Assembly (NCBI RefSeq): GCF_009796285.1
Contig: NZ_CP047020.1
Span: forward strand, 2,294,001-2,358,000
Reading direction: 5' to 3'
DNA: 64,000 nucleotides
Source of the DNA: Streptomyces broussonetiae
GTDB taxonomy: Bacteria > Actinomycetota > Actinomycetes > Streptomycetales > Streptomycetaceae
In this document: positions 33,973 to 43,146 of the stretch, piece after piece
How positions within the stretch are numbered: position 1 is the first letter of the stretch
Layout: each line of letters begins with the position of its first letter
Translations under genes and position numbers: made by a program
Notes under the pieces: generated by a model
The model's database searches: none
What the model was told of the DNA's origin: nothing
The model's input: only the letters and a program-made list of their open reading frames with translations

Positions 33973-35790
33973 TCACCCGGCCGCCTGGCTCTTGCCGGCC
34001 TGCTTGGCGACCGGGGCCCACTTGTCGACCAGGCCCGGACGGGCCCGCAGCCAGGCGCGCACGGCGTCCTGCTCCTTGCCCTTGCCGGCCTGCTGGATCT
34101 GCGACTCCAGGCCCGTGAGCTGCTTCTCGGTCATCGAGAAGTTCTTCAGCCAGGCGCCGACCTGCGGGTTGTCGGCGGCGAAGCCCTTGCGGGCCAGGGT
34201 GTGCACGCCGTCGCCCTTGCCCCAGGCGCCCTGGGGGTCCTTCAGCTTCTTCAGGTCGTAGTCGCTGTAGGCCCAGTGCGGGGACCACAGGGTGACGACG
34301 ACCGGCTGCTTCCTGGCGTAGGCCCGCTTGAGCTCGGCGAGCATGGCCGGAGTGGATCCGTCGATCACGTCGTACGTGCCGTCGAGGCCGTACGCCTTGA
34401 GGACCTTGTTCTTGAGCAGGCTCATCTCGCCCGCGCTGGGCTCGATGCCGACGATCTTCCCGCCGAACTCGGAGGCGTGGTCCTTCAGGTCCGCGAGCGA
34501 ATTCACATCCTTCACGTACGAGGGCACGGTCAGCTCCAGGGAGGTGGGGCCGAACCAGGAGCCGAGGTCGTCGAGCTGCTTGCCGTACTTCTTCCAGTAC
34601 TCGGCGTGCGTGGTGGGCAGCCAGGAGTCGGTCTCGAAGTCGAGCTGGCCGGTGGCGAGGCCGGTGTAGAGCGGGCCGGCCGCGTACTGGGTGGTGCTGA
34701 CCTTGAAGCCGCGCTCCTCCAGGATCTCCTTCCAGAGGAAGGTCGAGGCGACACCCTCGTCCCAGGGGATGTAGCCGATCTTGATCTGCTTGCCCTTGCC
34801 GACGTTCGTGCCGGAGGCCTCGGAGGAGGCGCCGGAGCCGGAGCCGAAGATGCCGAGGCCGCCCGCGACGAGCGCGAGCACGACCACACCGGCGACGGCG
34901 ACGGCCGGGCGCGGGCGGTACGACCACGCGCGCGTGCGCGCCTTGGCGGCGGCCCTGCGGCCCAGCGGGGAGAGCTGGGTGCCAAGGGCGCCGGTCATCC
35001 GGTCGAGGTAGATGGCGAGGACGACGATGCCGACGCCCGCCTCGAAGCCGTAGCCGATGTCGAGCTGGCCGATGGCCTCGTTCACGGCGCCGCCGAGGCC
35101 GCCGGTGCCGACCATGCCGGCGATGACGACCATGGACAGGCCCAGCATGATCACCTGGTTGACGCCGGCCATGATGGTCGGCAGGGCGAGCGGCATCTGG
35201 ACGCGCCACAGGATGTCGCGCGGGGAGGTGCCGAACGCCTCGGCGGCCTCGACCAGATCGGCGTCGACCTGACGGATGCCCAGCTCGGTCATGCGGACGC
35301 CGGGCGCGAGCGCGAAGATCAGGGTGGCCACGACACCGGCGGCGGTGCCGAGGCCGAAGAAGAGCATGGCCGGGATCAGCAGGACCATCGACGGCATCGT
35401 CTGGAGCAGGTCCAGGACGGGCCGGACGACCGCGCTGACCGTCCTGGAACGGGCGGCCCAGATGCCCAGCGGGACGGAGATCACCAGCGCGATCACGGTC
35501 GCCACGAGGACCAGGGCGAGCGTGGACATGGCCTGGTCCCACAGCTGGAGCGAGTCGACCAGCGCGAATCCGGCGAAGGCGAGGACACCGGCGAGGAGGC
35601 CGCGCAGCCACCAGGCGATGACGGCGAGGATGCCCGCCATCAGCAGCGGCTGGGGCGCGCCCAGGACGGTGTCGATGCCGTTGTACATACCCTCCATGAC
35701 GGCCTTGATGGCGTCGAAGAGCCAGGAGAGGTGGTCGACCAGCCAGTTGACGCCGGAGTCGACCCAGTCGCCGAGGTGGATCCTAGGCAC
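33973..35790 (-). CDS. Glycine betaine ABC transporter: permease fused to binding protein
   Basis: A 605-residue fusion. The N-terminal half (about 50-275) is a ProW/OpuAB-type permease with the EAA loop VEAAEAFGTSPRDILWRVQMPLAL split as EAAEAFGTSPRD and ILWRVQMPLALP. After one more membrane helix (VAGVVVLALVAGGLGIF) comes an OpuAC-type betaine-binding domain (about 325-600) with IGYIPWDEGVAS, FETDSWLPTTH and LWSPHWAY, whose tryptophans would form the ligand cage outside the membrane. It imports glycine betaine or proline under osmotic stress. GTG at 35790; its start overlaps the ATPase gene's stop region by eight bases, so both are one operon. Confidence 0.94.
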   Translation of the reverse strand: MPRIHLGDWVDSGVNWLVDHLSWLFDAIKAVMEGMYNGIDTVLGAPQPLLMAGILAVIAWWLRGLLAGVLAFAGFALVDSLQLWDQAMSTLALVLVATVIALVISVPLGIWAARSRTVSAVVRPVLDLLQTMPSMVLLIPAMLFFGLGTAAGVVATLIFALAPGVRMTELGIRQVDADLVEAAEAFGTSPRDILWRVQMPLALPTIMAGVNQVIMLGLSMVVIAGMVGTGGLGGAVNEAIGQLDIGYGFEAGVGIVVLAIYLDRMTGALGTQLSPLGRRAAAKARTRAWSYRPRPAVAVAGVVVLALVAGGLGIFGSGSGASSEASGTNVGKGKQIKIGYIPWDEGVASTFLWKEILEERGFKVSTTQYAAGPLYTGLATGQLDFETDSWLPTTHAEYWKKYGKQLDDLGSWFGPTSLELTVPSYVKDVNSLADLKDHASEFGGKIVGIEPSAGEMSLLKNKVLKAYGLDGTYDVIDGSTPAMLAELKRAYARKQPVVVTLWSPHWAYSDYDLKKLKDPQGAWGKGDGVHTLARKGFAADNPQVGAWLKNFSMTEKQLTGLESQIQQAGKGKEQDAVRAWLRARPGLVDKWAPVAKQAGKSQAAG

Positions 35791-36874
35791 GCGTGATCAC
35801 CTTCTTGCCACCCTTGTCGTCGCCCTCGCCGTCGCACGGCGTCGGCTCCGCGTCCTCGTCCCCCAGGAAGGCGACCAGACGCTGCCGGGGGACGACGCCC
35901 AGGAGGGTGCGGCCCTTGCCGAGGACGGCGACGGCGTGGGGCACGCGCGCGCTGATGGCGCACAGCTCGGTGAACGGCGTGTCCGCAGCGGCGGTCTCGC
36001 AGCCGCAGTCCGCCTCGTTGCCCCGCAGGTCGGTGTCCATGACGGCGGCTGCGGTCAGCACGCGGGAGCGGTCGACGTCCTGGATGAAGGAGGCGACGTA
36101 GTCGCCCCCGGGACGCAGCAGGATGTCCTCGGCGGTGCCGGTCTGCACGATCCGGCCGTCGCGCATCACGGCGATGCGGTCGCCGAGCCGCATGGCCTCG
36201 TTGAGGTCGTGGGTGATGAAGACGATGGTCTTCTTCAGGGTCTTCTGCAGTTCGAGGAGCTGGTCCTGCATGTCGCGGCGGATCAGCGGGTCCAGTGCGC
36301 TGAAGGACTCGTCCATGAGCAGCAGGTCGGCGTCGGTGGCGAGGGCGCGGGCCAGGCCGACGCGCTGCTGCATGCCGCCGGACAGCTCGTCGGGCCAGGA
36401 CTTCTCCCAGCCGGCCAGGCCGCACAGGGCGAGCGCCTCGTCGGCGCGGCGTTCGCGCTCGGCGCGGGGCACGCCCTGCACTTCCAGGCCGTAGGCGGCG
36501 TTGTCGCGGACACTGCGGTGCGGGAAGAGCGCGAAGTGCTGGAAGACCATGCTGATCTTCCGGGAGCGGACCTCGCGCAGTGCGCGGTCGGTGAGCGTGG
36601 TCAGGTCCTCGCCATCGAAGCGCACGCTGCCCGCCGTCGGCTCGAGCAGCCCGTTGAGCATGCGCAGCAGGGTGGACTTGCCGGAGCCCGACAGGCCCAT
36701 GACGACGAAGATCTCCCCCTCTCCGACGCTGAAGGAGGCGTCGATCACGGCGGCGGTGGTGCCGTCGGCGCGCAGTTCCTCCCGGTCAACGCCCTGCCTC
36801 AAGCGCTCCACTGCCTCGTCCGGTCGTCTTCCGAACACCTTGAACAGGTGCTCCGCCTCAAGCCTGGCTGACAC
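35783..36874 (-). CDS. Glycine betaine/proline ABC transporter ATPase
   Basis: A 363-residue ProV/OpuAA-type ATPase. Walker A GLSGSGKST, signature LSGGMQQR, Walker B LLLMDESFSALDP and the H-loop THDLNEAMRL are intact. The C-terminal 100 residues form a CBS-like sensor region (ILLRPGGDYVASFIQDVDRS onwards) with an unusual cysteine pair (DCGCE) and a charged tail. It energises the fused permease/binding protein encoded next. CBS domains in this family respond to ionic strength. GTG at 36874. The divergent 149-base region to the exonuclease gene contains an A/T-rich patch (36925-36955), probably the osmotically controlled promoter. Confidence 0.94.
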   Translation of the reverse strand: MSARLEAEHLFKVFGRRPDEAVERLRQGVDREELRADGTTAAVIDASFSVGEGEIFVVMGLSGSGKSTLLRMLNGLLEPTAGSVRFDGEDLTTLTDRALREVRSRKISMVFQHFALFPHRSVRDNAAYGLEVQGVPRAERERRADEALALCGLAGWEKSWPDELSGGMQQRVGLARALATDADLLLMDESFSALDPLIRRDMQDQLLELQKTLKKTIVFITHDLNEAMRLGDRIAVMRDGRIVQTGTAEDILLRPGGDYVASFIQDVDRSRVLTAAAVMDTDLRGNEADCGCETAAADTPFTELCAISARVPHAVAVLGKGRTLLGVVPRQRLVAFLGDEDAEPTPCDGEGDDKGGKKVITRA

Positions 36875-37023
36875 GCGTACCTCTCGGATTGTGGACAGAA
36901 CAGAAGCCGCGCCTCCCCGGTATGGAGATGGTCAAACTTTTAAGTGATCCACCTCATATCGCGCGGCTCCGCACCGACGTGCGGCTCACCGGGACTGTCA
37001 GTGCCGTGCGGCATGATGCGAAC

Positions 37024-37944
37024 GTGACCGGACGACTCATGCTCCTCGACACCGCATCGCTGTACTTCCGCGCCTACTTCGGCGTCCCGGACTCCGTGAG
37101 GGCCCCCGACGGCACGCCGGTGAACGCCGTGCGCGGGCTGCTGGACTTCATCGACCGCCTGGTCAGGGACCACCGGCCGGAGCGGCTCGTGGCCTGCATG
37201 GACGCCGACTGGCGCCCGCAGTGGCGGGTGGACCTCATCCCCACGTACAAGGCGCACCGGGTCGCCGAGGAGCACGAGGCGGGCCCGGACGAGGAGGAGG
37301 TGCCGGACACCCTGGCCCCACAGGTGCCGGTCATCGAGGACGTGCTGGACGCGATCGGCATCGCGCGGGTCGGCGTCGCCGGGTACGAGGCGGACGACGT
37401 GATCGGCACGTTCACCGCGCACGCGAAGGGCCCGGTGGACATCGTCACCGGCGACCGCGACCTGTACCAGCTGGTGGACGACGCGCGCGGGATCCGGGTG
37501 CTGTACCCGCTCAAGGGCGTCGGCACGCTCCAGCTGACCGACGAGGCGGTGCTGCGCGAGAAGTACGGCGTGGACGGGCGGGGGTACGCGGATCTGGCGC
37601 TGCTGCGCGGCGACCCGAGCGACGGCCTGCCGGGTGTGGCCGGAATCGGCGAGAAGACGGCCGCCAAGCTGCTGGCCGAGTTCGGCGACCTGGACGGGAT
37701 CATGTCGGCGCTGGACGACCCGAAGGCGAGACTCACGCCGTCGCAGCGCAAGCGGCTCGACGAGGCCCGGCCGTACGTGGCCGTCGCACCCGAGGTGGTC
37801 CGGGTGGCCGCCGACGTCCCGGTGCCGGACGTCGACACGGCCCTGCCGCACGCCCCGCGCGACCCGGCAGAGCTGGAGCGGCTGGCCGAGCGGTGGGGGC
37901 TCGGCGGCTCCCTGCAGCGGCTGCTGGCCACGCTGGCCGGGTGA
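37024..37944 (+). CDS. 5'-3' exonuclease (PolI-like, FEN family)
   Basis: A 306-residue stand-alone 5'-3' exonuclease with the PIN/FEN fold: LMLLDTASLYFRAYFG, ACMDADWRPQWR, GYEADDVIGTF and IVTGDRDLYQLV hold the metal-binding acidic residues, and GIGEKTAAKLLAEFG is the helix-hairpin-helix. It processes flaps and RNA primers during replication or repair. GTG at 37024 is chosen; the frame is open to 36889 but the extra residues are poor, and no Shine-Dalgarno is seen, so a leaderless start is possible. Upstream ATGs at 37013 and 37016 are out of frame. Confidence 0.9.
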   Translation: MTGRLMLLDTASLYFRAYFGVPDSVRAPDGTPVNAVRGLLDFIDRLVRDHRPERLVACMDADWRPQWRVDLIPTYKAHRVAEEHEAGPDEEEVPDTLAPQVPVIEDVLDAIGIARVGVAGYEADDVIGTFTAHAKGPVDIVTGDRDLYQLVDDARGIRVLYPLKGVGTLQLTDEAVLREKYGVDGRGYADLALLRGDPSDGLPGVAGIGEKTAAKLLAEFGDLDGIMSALDDPKARLTPSQRKRLDEARPYVAVAPEVVRVAADVPVPDVDTALPHAPRDPAELERLAERWGLGGSLQRLLATLAG

Positions 37945-38017
37945 CCTTGACCGAAAAGTTCCGGCAAAGGGCGCTCGCTGGGCCCGCAGAGAAGAGGTGG
38001 GGAAGGAGAACGAGATG

Positions 38018-38038
38018 CTAACTTAGGTAAACCTAACC
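38018..38038. promoter_or_regulatory. Iron box (DmdR/IdeR-type operator)
   Basis: A TTAGGT-AA-ACCTAA core (38023-38036) flanked by CTAAC, giving about 13 of 19 matches to the DtxR-family iron box on the minus strand. It lies 20 bases before the siderophore-interacting protein start, an ideal repressor position. Confidence 0.75.
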
Positions 38039-38057
38039 AATTTCACAGGAGGCCGTG

Positions 38058-38903
38058 ATGGCAGAGCGCCCGGGACGTAAGCCTCGCAAGCCCCGTACCG
38101 CCCAGGTTGTTCGCACCGAGCGGCTGACCCCGCACATGCAGCGCGTGGTGCTCGGCGGGGAGGGCCTCGCCGACTTCGCGGCGGACACCTGCACCGACCA
38201 CTACGTGAAACTGCTGTTCGGCCCCGAGGGTGTGCGGTATCCGGAGCCCTTCGACCTGGAGCGGATCCGCGAGGAGTTCCCCCGGGAGCAGTGGCCGGTC
38301 ACCCGGACCTACACCGTGCGCGCCTGGGATCCCGGACCGCGGGAGCTGACGCTGGACTTCGTCGTCCACGGCGACGAGGGCCTGGCCGGCCCGTGGGCCA
38401 CCCGTGTCCGGCCCGGCGAGACGGTGCGCTTCATGGGACCCGGCGGCGCCTACGCCCCCGACCCGGAGGCCGACTGGCATCTGCTCGCCGGTGACGAGAG
38501 CGCGCTGCCCGCGATCGCCCGGGCCCTGGAGGCGCTGCCCGCCGGCTCCCGTGCGAACGTCTTCGTGGAGGTGTCCGGGGCCGAGGAGGAGCAGAAGATC
38601 GACTCCGACGTGGAGGTCGTCTGGCTGCACCGCGGGGACCGGCCGGTGGGCGAGGCACTGGTCGCGGCCGTCCGCGCACTGGACTTCCCCGAGGGCCGGC
38701 CGCAGGCGTTCGTGCACGGTGAGGCGGGCTTTGTGAAGGAGCTGCGGCGGCTGCTGCGGGTCGAGAAGCAGATCCCGCGCGAGGACCTGTCGATCTCCGG
38801 CTACTGGCGCATGGGCCACGACGAGGACGGCTGGCAGGCCTCCAAGCGGGAGTGGAACGCCCGCATCGAGGCCGAGCAGGAGAGCGGCGCGGCGGCCGCG
38901 TAG
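38058..38903 (+). CDS. Siderophore-interacting protein (ferric reductase)
   Basis: A 281-residue SIP-family flavoprotein. The N-terminal FAD-binding barrel has the TRTYTVR motif and the C-terminal NAD(P)-binding domain has LLAGDESALPAIARALEALP and the signature SISGYWRMGHDEDGW. It reduces ferric siderophore in the cytosol to free iron. ATG at 38058 has AGGAGG eight bases upstream; a GTG one codon earlier is in the same frame. The iron box in front indicates repression by an iron-loaded DtxR-type regulator. Confidence 0.95.
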   Translation: MAERPGRKPRKPRTAQVVRTERLTPHMQRVVLGGEGLADFAADTCTDHYVKLLFGPEGVRYPEPFDLERIREEFPREQWPVTRTYTVRAWDPGPRELTLDFVVHGDEGLAGPWATRVRPGETVRFMGPGGAYAPDPEADWHLLAGDESALPAIARALEALPAGSRANVFVEVSGAEEEQKIDSDVEVVWLHRGDRPVGEALVAAVRALDFPEGRPQAFVHGEAGFVKELRRLLRVEKQIPREDLSISGYWRMGHDEDGWQASKREWNARIEAEQESGAAAA

Positions 38904-38965
38904 GCGCGGGCGACCTGCGCGGCGGCACCCGGCAGGGGTGCCGCCGCTCCTCATGTCGGCCCCTG

Positions 38966-39904
38966 TCAGCCCCCCGCCTCGTTGATCCTGCCGAACGGGA
39001 CGTGCACGCTGGGCGTGGTCCGCGAGGTGCTCTCCAGGTGGCTGACCTGGTCGTCGAAGAAGATGTGCGGTCTGAGCACCTTCATCACCGCGCCCTTCTC
39101 GATCCCGCCGAGGAAGAACGCGCCGTTGACCCGCACGCCCCACTGCTTGAGGCTGCGCACCGCCCGCTCGTGCGCCGGCGCGTTGCGCGCGGTCACGATC
39201 GAGACGTGCACCCGGCTCGGGTAGTCCGGGTCGGCCTTGCTCCGTTCCTCCTCGCGGCGCTGTATCCGGTTCACCCCGGCGAGGAAGTCCCGCAGCGGCC
39301 CGGGATCGTGCGGGGTCGCCGCGTTACGGGCCTCGTGCGCACGGAACTCCTCCAGACCGCCCGACTGGTACACCTGCTCGGCGGCGTCACTGGCGAGCAC
39401 CCCGTCGAAGTCGAACGCGATGCGCAGTTCCCGGTCGGCGGGGTCGTCCGCGTACGACGATCCGAGCACATGGCCGGCCGGCAGGCCCGCGGCGACGGCC
39501 TCGCGCACGTCGTCGCCGTTGGCGGACAGGAACAGGGACATGTTCAGCGCGGTCATGAACGCGTACGGCGACCTGCCCTGCATGAACACGGCCCGGCTGA
39601 TGGGCAGTTCATGGGCCTGGATCGACCGCATGACCCGCAGCCCGGTGTCGGGGTCGTTGTGGGAGAGGATGATGACCTCGACGAGCGGGTCTCCCGGCTC
39701 GCCGAGGTCGTTCAGCGACAGCAGTCTGCGCAGGAAGGCGAACGCGACCCCGGGCCGGAGCGTGTCGTCCAGGTGCGTCTCCTGGTAGGCCCGGTACGCC
39801 TCCTCGCCCTGCTCGCGGAAGACCGCGTCCGACTCGCGCAGATCGAACAGGGCACTGGAGGCGACGCCGACGACGAGTCGGCCCGCGAGGTCGTAGGACG
39901 GCAT
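38966..39904 (-). CDS. 5'-nucleotidase (cytosolic NT5C1-like)
   Basis: A 312-residue protein of the 5'-nucleotidase family related to cytosolic NT5C1. Recognised parts are VGVASSALFDL, EVIILSHNDPDTGLRVMRSI, the HAD-like DxD motif in IAFDFDGVLASD, and VSIVTARNAPAHERAVRSL. It would dephosphorylate nucleoside monophosphates such as AMP in the cytosol. ATG at 39904. It sits between the siderophore gene (convergent) and an acetyltransferase gene on the same strand, with no clear operon. Confidence 0.88.
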   Translation of the reverse strand: MPSYDLAGRLVVGVASSALFDLRESDAVFREQGEEAYRAYQETHLDDTLRPGVAFAFLRRLLSLNDLGEPGDPLVEVIILSHNDPDTGLRVMRSIQAHELPISRAVFMQGRSPYAFMTALNMSLFLSANGDDVREAVAAGLPAGHVLGSSYADDPADRELRIAFDFDGVLASDAAEQVYQSGGLEEFRAHEARNAATPHDPGPLRDFLAGVNRIQRREEERSKADPDYPSRVHVSIVTARNAPAHERAVRSLKQWGVRVNGAFFLGGIEKGAVMKVLRPHIFFDDQVSHLESTSRTTPSVHVPFGRINEAGG

Positions 39905-39969
39905 GCCCTACATCTTCACACCGGTGGCCTTCCCGCCGGCCGCCGGCAGCGACGCAGGACGGCCGCGGC

Positions 39970-40560
39970 TCAGTCGCCGCGCACGCGCGCGTGGAGGTGC
40001 ATGTCGTGCCAGCCGTCGGGGTGGAGGAGGGCGCTGCGCTTGGTGCCCTCCGGGGCGAAGCCGGCCTTCAGGGCCACACGGCAGGAAGCCTCGTTGGCAA
40101 CGGCGTGCGAGAGTTCGAGGCGGTGGAGCCCGATCTCCTCGAACGCCCACCGGGACAGGGCGGTGACGGCCCGGACCGCGACACCCCGGCCCCGCGCCCG
40201 TGCCACCGTCCAGTAGGCGACCTCGGCGACGCCGTCGCCCAGCACGATCTCGCGCAGCGCGACCCGGCCCAGCAGGCCATCGCCGTCCGCGTCGACGACG
40301 GCCCACTGGGCCTTCCGCTCGTCCGTCCACTGCCTGTGCCACTCGGCGATCCACCCGGCGGCCTCCTCCTCGGAGTCACAGGCGCTGATGTGCCACTGGT
40401 GCATCAACGGGTCCTGGAAGGCGGCGTGCACGGCGGGCGCGTCCTCGGCCCGCCAGGGACGCAGCAGCAGTCCGTCACCGGCGGGAAGGGCGGGCTGTGG
40501 GACACGGGCGAGGGTTCCTGCCGGTACGACCGGGCTGTTGAGATACGGCACGATCCACAT
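39970..40560 (-). CDS. GNAT acetyltransferase (RimJ/RimL-like)
   Basis: A 196-residue GNAT protein. LLLRPWRAEDAPAVHAAFQD starts the fold, EVAYWTVARARGRGVAVRAV holds the acetyl-CoA pyrophosphate loop (R-G-R-G-V-A), and LHRLELSHAVANEASCRVAL followed by GFAPEGTKR completes it. Relatives acetylate ribosomal-protein N-termini or small amines; the substrate is unknown. ATG at 40560 is the best start although its ribosome site is weak; GTG at 40551 (VPYLNSP) is an alternative. It is divergent from a pseudouridine synthase gene 118 bases away. Confidence 0.88.
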   Translation of the reverse strand: MWIVPYLNSPVVPAGTLARVPQPALPAGDGLLLRPWRAEDAPAVHAAFQDPLMHQWHISACDSEEEAAGWIAEWHRQWTDERKAQWAVVDADGDGLLGRVALREIVLGDGVAEVAYWTVARARGRGVAVRAVTALSRWAFEEIGLHRLELSHAVANEASCRVALKAGFAPEGTKRSALLHPDGWHDMHLHARVRGD

Positions 40561-40678
40561 ACTGCCGACCGCGTGTCCGCCGGCCCATCCCTTTTCCCTC
40601 CGGCTTCCTGCGGGCCTCCGGCGGGCATCCGCCCGGCCCGCGGGGTCCGCCGGCCCCCACCTCGTACCCTTGACCTCG

Positions 40679-41605
40679 ATGAGACGCCGTACCCCGCCCC
40701 CGCCCGCTCCGCTCCCCCAGCGCGACGGAGTGGATCCGGTGCGGATCCGGCTGCCGTACGGCGGGGCGTGGGCCACCGTGCGGGAGTATCTGGTGCAGCG
40801 GCTCAGCGGCGCCGCGCCGGGGACGGTCGCGGGCCTGTTCGACGCGGGGCTGATCATCGGGGCCGACGGCCTCGCGGTGGCGCCGGACGCACCGTACGAG
40901 CCGGGCATGTTCGTGTGGTTCCACCGTGAGCTGCCCGCCGAGGTGACGGTGCCGTTCCCGGTCGAGGTGGTGTACCGGGACGCACACATCGTCGTGGCCG
41001 ACAAGCCGCACTTCCTCGCGACGACCCCGCGCGGCACCCATGTCACCGAGACCGCGCTGGCCCGGCTGCGCCGCGAGCTGGACATCCCGACGCTGACCGC
41101 CGCGCACCGCCTGGACCGGCTGACGGCGGGGCTGGTGCTGTTCACCGTACGGCCCGAGGAGCGCGGCGCCTACCAGAATCTGTTCCGGGACCGACGGGTG
41201 CGCAAGGAGTACGAGGCCGTCGCACCGTACGACCCCGCGCTGGCACTCCCCCGGACCGTGCGCAGCCGGATCGTGAAGGAGCGCGGGGTGCCGGCCGCCC
41301 GGGAGGTCGAGGGCGAGCCGAACGCCGAGACCTATGTGGAACTGGCCGAGTGCCGCGGCGGGTTGGGCCGCTACCGGCTCCTGCCGGCGACCGGGCAGAC
41401 CCATCAGCTGCGGGTACACCTCAGCGCGCTCGGCGTGCCCATCCTCGGCGATCCGCTGTACCCCGAGGTGACCGGTCCGGTACCGGCCGACGACTTCGGC
41501 CGGCCGCTGCAACTGCTCGCACGGCGGCTGGAGTTCGCCGACCCGGTCACCGGCGTGGAGCACACGTTCGCCAGCGGGCGAGTGCTCCACGCCTGGGCGT
41601 CGTAG
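40679..41605 (+). CDS. RluA-family pseudouridine synthase
   Basis: A 308-residue RluA-type enzyme. The catalytic aspartate is in HRLDRLTAGL, VVADKPHFLATTPRG gives the conserved KP motif, and QTHQLRVHLSALGVPILGDPLY is the family signature. The N-terminus contains an S4-like region (TVREYLVQRLSG to GLIIGADG). It isomerises uridines in rRNA or tRNA. ATG at 40679; the frame is open to 40388 but that part is antisense to the acetyltransferase. It converges with the P450 gene five bases after its stop. Confidence 0.92.
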   Translation: MRRRTPPPPAPLPQRDGVDPVRIRLPYGGAWATVREYLVQRLSGAAPGTVAGLFDAGLIIGADGLAVAPDAPYEPGMFVWFHRELPAEVTVPFPVEVVYRDAHIVVADKPHFLATTPRGTHVTETALARLRRELDIPTLTAAHRLDRLTAGLVLFTVRPEERGAYQNLFRDRRVRKEYEAVAPYDPALALPRTVRSRIVKERGVPAAREVEGEPNAETYVELAECRGGLGRYRLLPATGQTHQLRVHLSALGVPILGDPLYPEVTGPVPADDFGRPLQLLARRLEFADPVTGVEHTFASGRVLHAWAS

Positions 41606-41610
41606 CGTCC

Positions 41611-43098
41611 TTACTCGCCTCGCCACCAGTGCAGCAGCCGCCGCCAGAACCCCCGCGGCCGGACCGGTCCGGGCGCCGCGGGCAACGGCTCCGGCAGGAC
41701 CGGGCGTGCGGGGGTGGGCCGGGGCTGCGGCGTCGCGGCCTGGTCCGTGCGGCGGGGGCCGGCCTGCCGGCCGGAGTGCGGTGCCGAGACCGCCATGGGC
41801 CGCGGCGGGAGGTCGACGTCCTGCTGCGGCTTGGGCTCGAATCGCACGGGCAGGGACACCAGGTGCCGGGAGGCGATCGACGACCGCCAGCGCAACTCCC
41901 CCTCGGCACAATTGAGTTGGACGTCGGGCAGCCGCATCAGCAGCGCGTCGACACCGACGTCGGCGATGGCGCGGCCGATGTCCTGACCGGGACACTCGTG
42001 CGGGCCGCCGCCGAACGCGAGGTGCGAACGGTTGCCCTGCATGCTCGCGGACAGGTCGGGGCGGATCCGCGGGTCGAGGTTGCCCGGCGCGGGCGCGAAG
42101 AGCAGCCCGTCGCCCTTGCGGATGCGCTGCCCGCCCAGCTCGGTGTCCTGCTTGGCGAAGTAGCCGAGAACGGTGCTGAACGGCGGCTCGTCCCACAGGG
42201 ACTGCTCGATCGCCTCCGGCACGGTCATCTGGCCGCCGCTGAGCTGCGCCCGGAAGCCCGGCTCGGTCAGGACCATGCGCAGGGCGTTGGCGAGGAGGTT
42301 CGCGGTGGCCTCGTAGGCCGCGAAGAGGACGAGCCGCAGGTGTTCGCGGACCTCGTCGTCGGTGAGTCCGGCCGGGTGGGTGATGAGGTGGCTGGTGAAG
42401 TCGTCCTCGGGCCGGGCGCGGCGCCGGGTGGTGAGCCGGCTCAGTGCGTCCATGACGTACGCATGGCTCTGGATGGCGGTCTCAGTGCCCTTGAGGGCGT
42501 CCCGGGCGGCCTGCACCATCCGGTCGTTGTACTCCTCGGACATGCCGAGGATCTCGCACATGACGGCCATGGGCAGATGCTCGGCGAACTGGGAGACCAG
42601 GTCGGCCCGGCCCCGCTCGCAGAAGCTGTTGACCAGGCCCTGGGTGTAACGGCCGATGTGCCGGCGCATGCTGCGGTGGTCGATGGTGGCCATGGCCGCG
42701 GTGACCGCCGCGCGCAGTCGCTGGTGCTCGTCGCCCTCGGCGTGGGAGCAGATCGGCTGCCAGGCAATGTGCGGCATGAGCGGGTGGTCGGGCTTGACCA
42801 TGCCCTGCGCCAGCGGGGTCCAGAGCCGGCTGTCGCGGGTGTACACGGAGGAGCTGCGGACCATGTGGAGGTTCTCGGCGTGCCCGAGGACCACCCACAT
42901 CGGTACGTCCTCGTGGAGCAGCGCGGGCGCCACGGCGCCGTGCTCCTCGCGCAGGCGCTCGTAGAGGTCGCCCAGATCCGCCGCGTCGGGGCCGTAGAGC
43001 CGGTGGGGCACGCCGGGGCCGATGCCGTGCGCGGGGCAGCCGGGCGGCGGGCCGAAAGCGGGGTCGGTGTCGGACAGGGACGGGGATTCAGACGTCAC
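41611..43098 (-). CDS. rarE: Conservon cytochrome P450 RarE (CYP157-like)
   Basis: A 495-residue P450 whose haem cysteine is C369 in FGGGPHECPGQD. The I-helix has AAYEATAN. Where almost all P450s have ExxR in the K-helix, this protein has EQSLW (298-302); the arginine is absent. This is the known peculiarity of the CYP157 family linked to conservons. A Pro-rich tail of about 70 residues ends in RGFWRRLLHWWRGE, an amphipathic helix that could bind the membrane. It is the last gene of the conservon, 48 bases after the GTPase gene. Substrate unknown; in the rar system the P450 contributes to developmental control. GTG at 43098. Confidence 0.93.
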   Translation of the reverse strand: MTSESPSLSDTDPAFGPPPGCPAHGIGPGVPHRLYGPDAADLGDLYERLREEHGAVAPALLHEDVPMWVVLGHAENLHMVRSSSVYTRDSRLWTPLAQGMVKPDHPLMPHIAWQPICSHAEGDEHQRLRAAVTAAMATIDHRSMRRHIGRYTQGLVNSFCERGRADLVSQFAEHLPMAVMCEILGMSEEYNDRMVQAARDALKGTETAIQSHAYVMDALSRLTTRRRARPEDDFTSHLITHPAGLTDDEVREHLRLVLFAAYEATANLLANALRMVLTEPGFRAQLSGGQMTVPEAIEQSLWDEPPFSTVLGYFAKQDTELGGQRIRKGDGLLFAPAPGNLDPRIRPDLSASMQGNRSHLAFGGGPHECPGQDIGRAIADVGVDALLMRLPDVQLNCAEGELRWRSSIASRHLVSLPVRFEPKPQQDVDLPPRPMAVSAPHSGRQAGPRRTDQAATPQPRPTPARPVLPEPLPAAPGPVRPRGFWRRLLHWWRGE

Positions 43099-43146
43099 GG
43101 TGTCGCTCCGGAACGGAAAAAGGTGTGAGGGTGGATCGGTGGCGGG

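Noticed and set aside
33645..34118. A 157-codon plus-strand frame in the gap after the XRE-cupin gene.
   Set aside because: Most of it is antisense to the betaine transporter, no ribosome binding site is visible and composition is unlike a protein.
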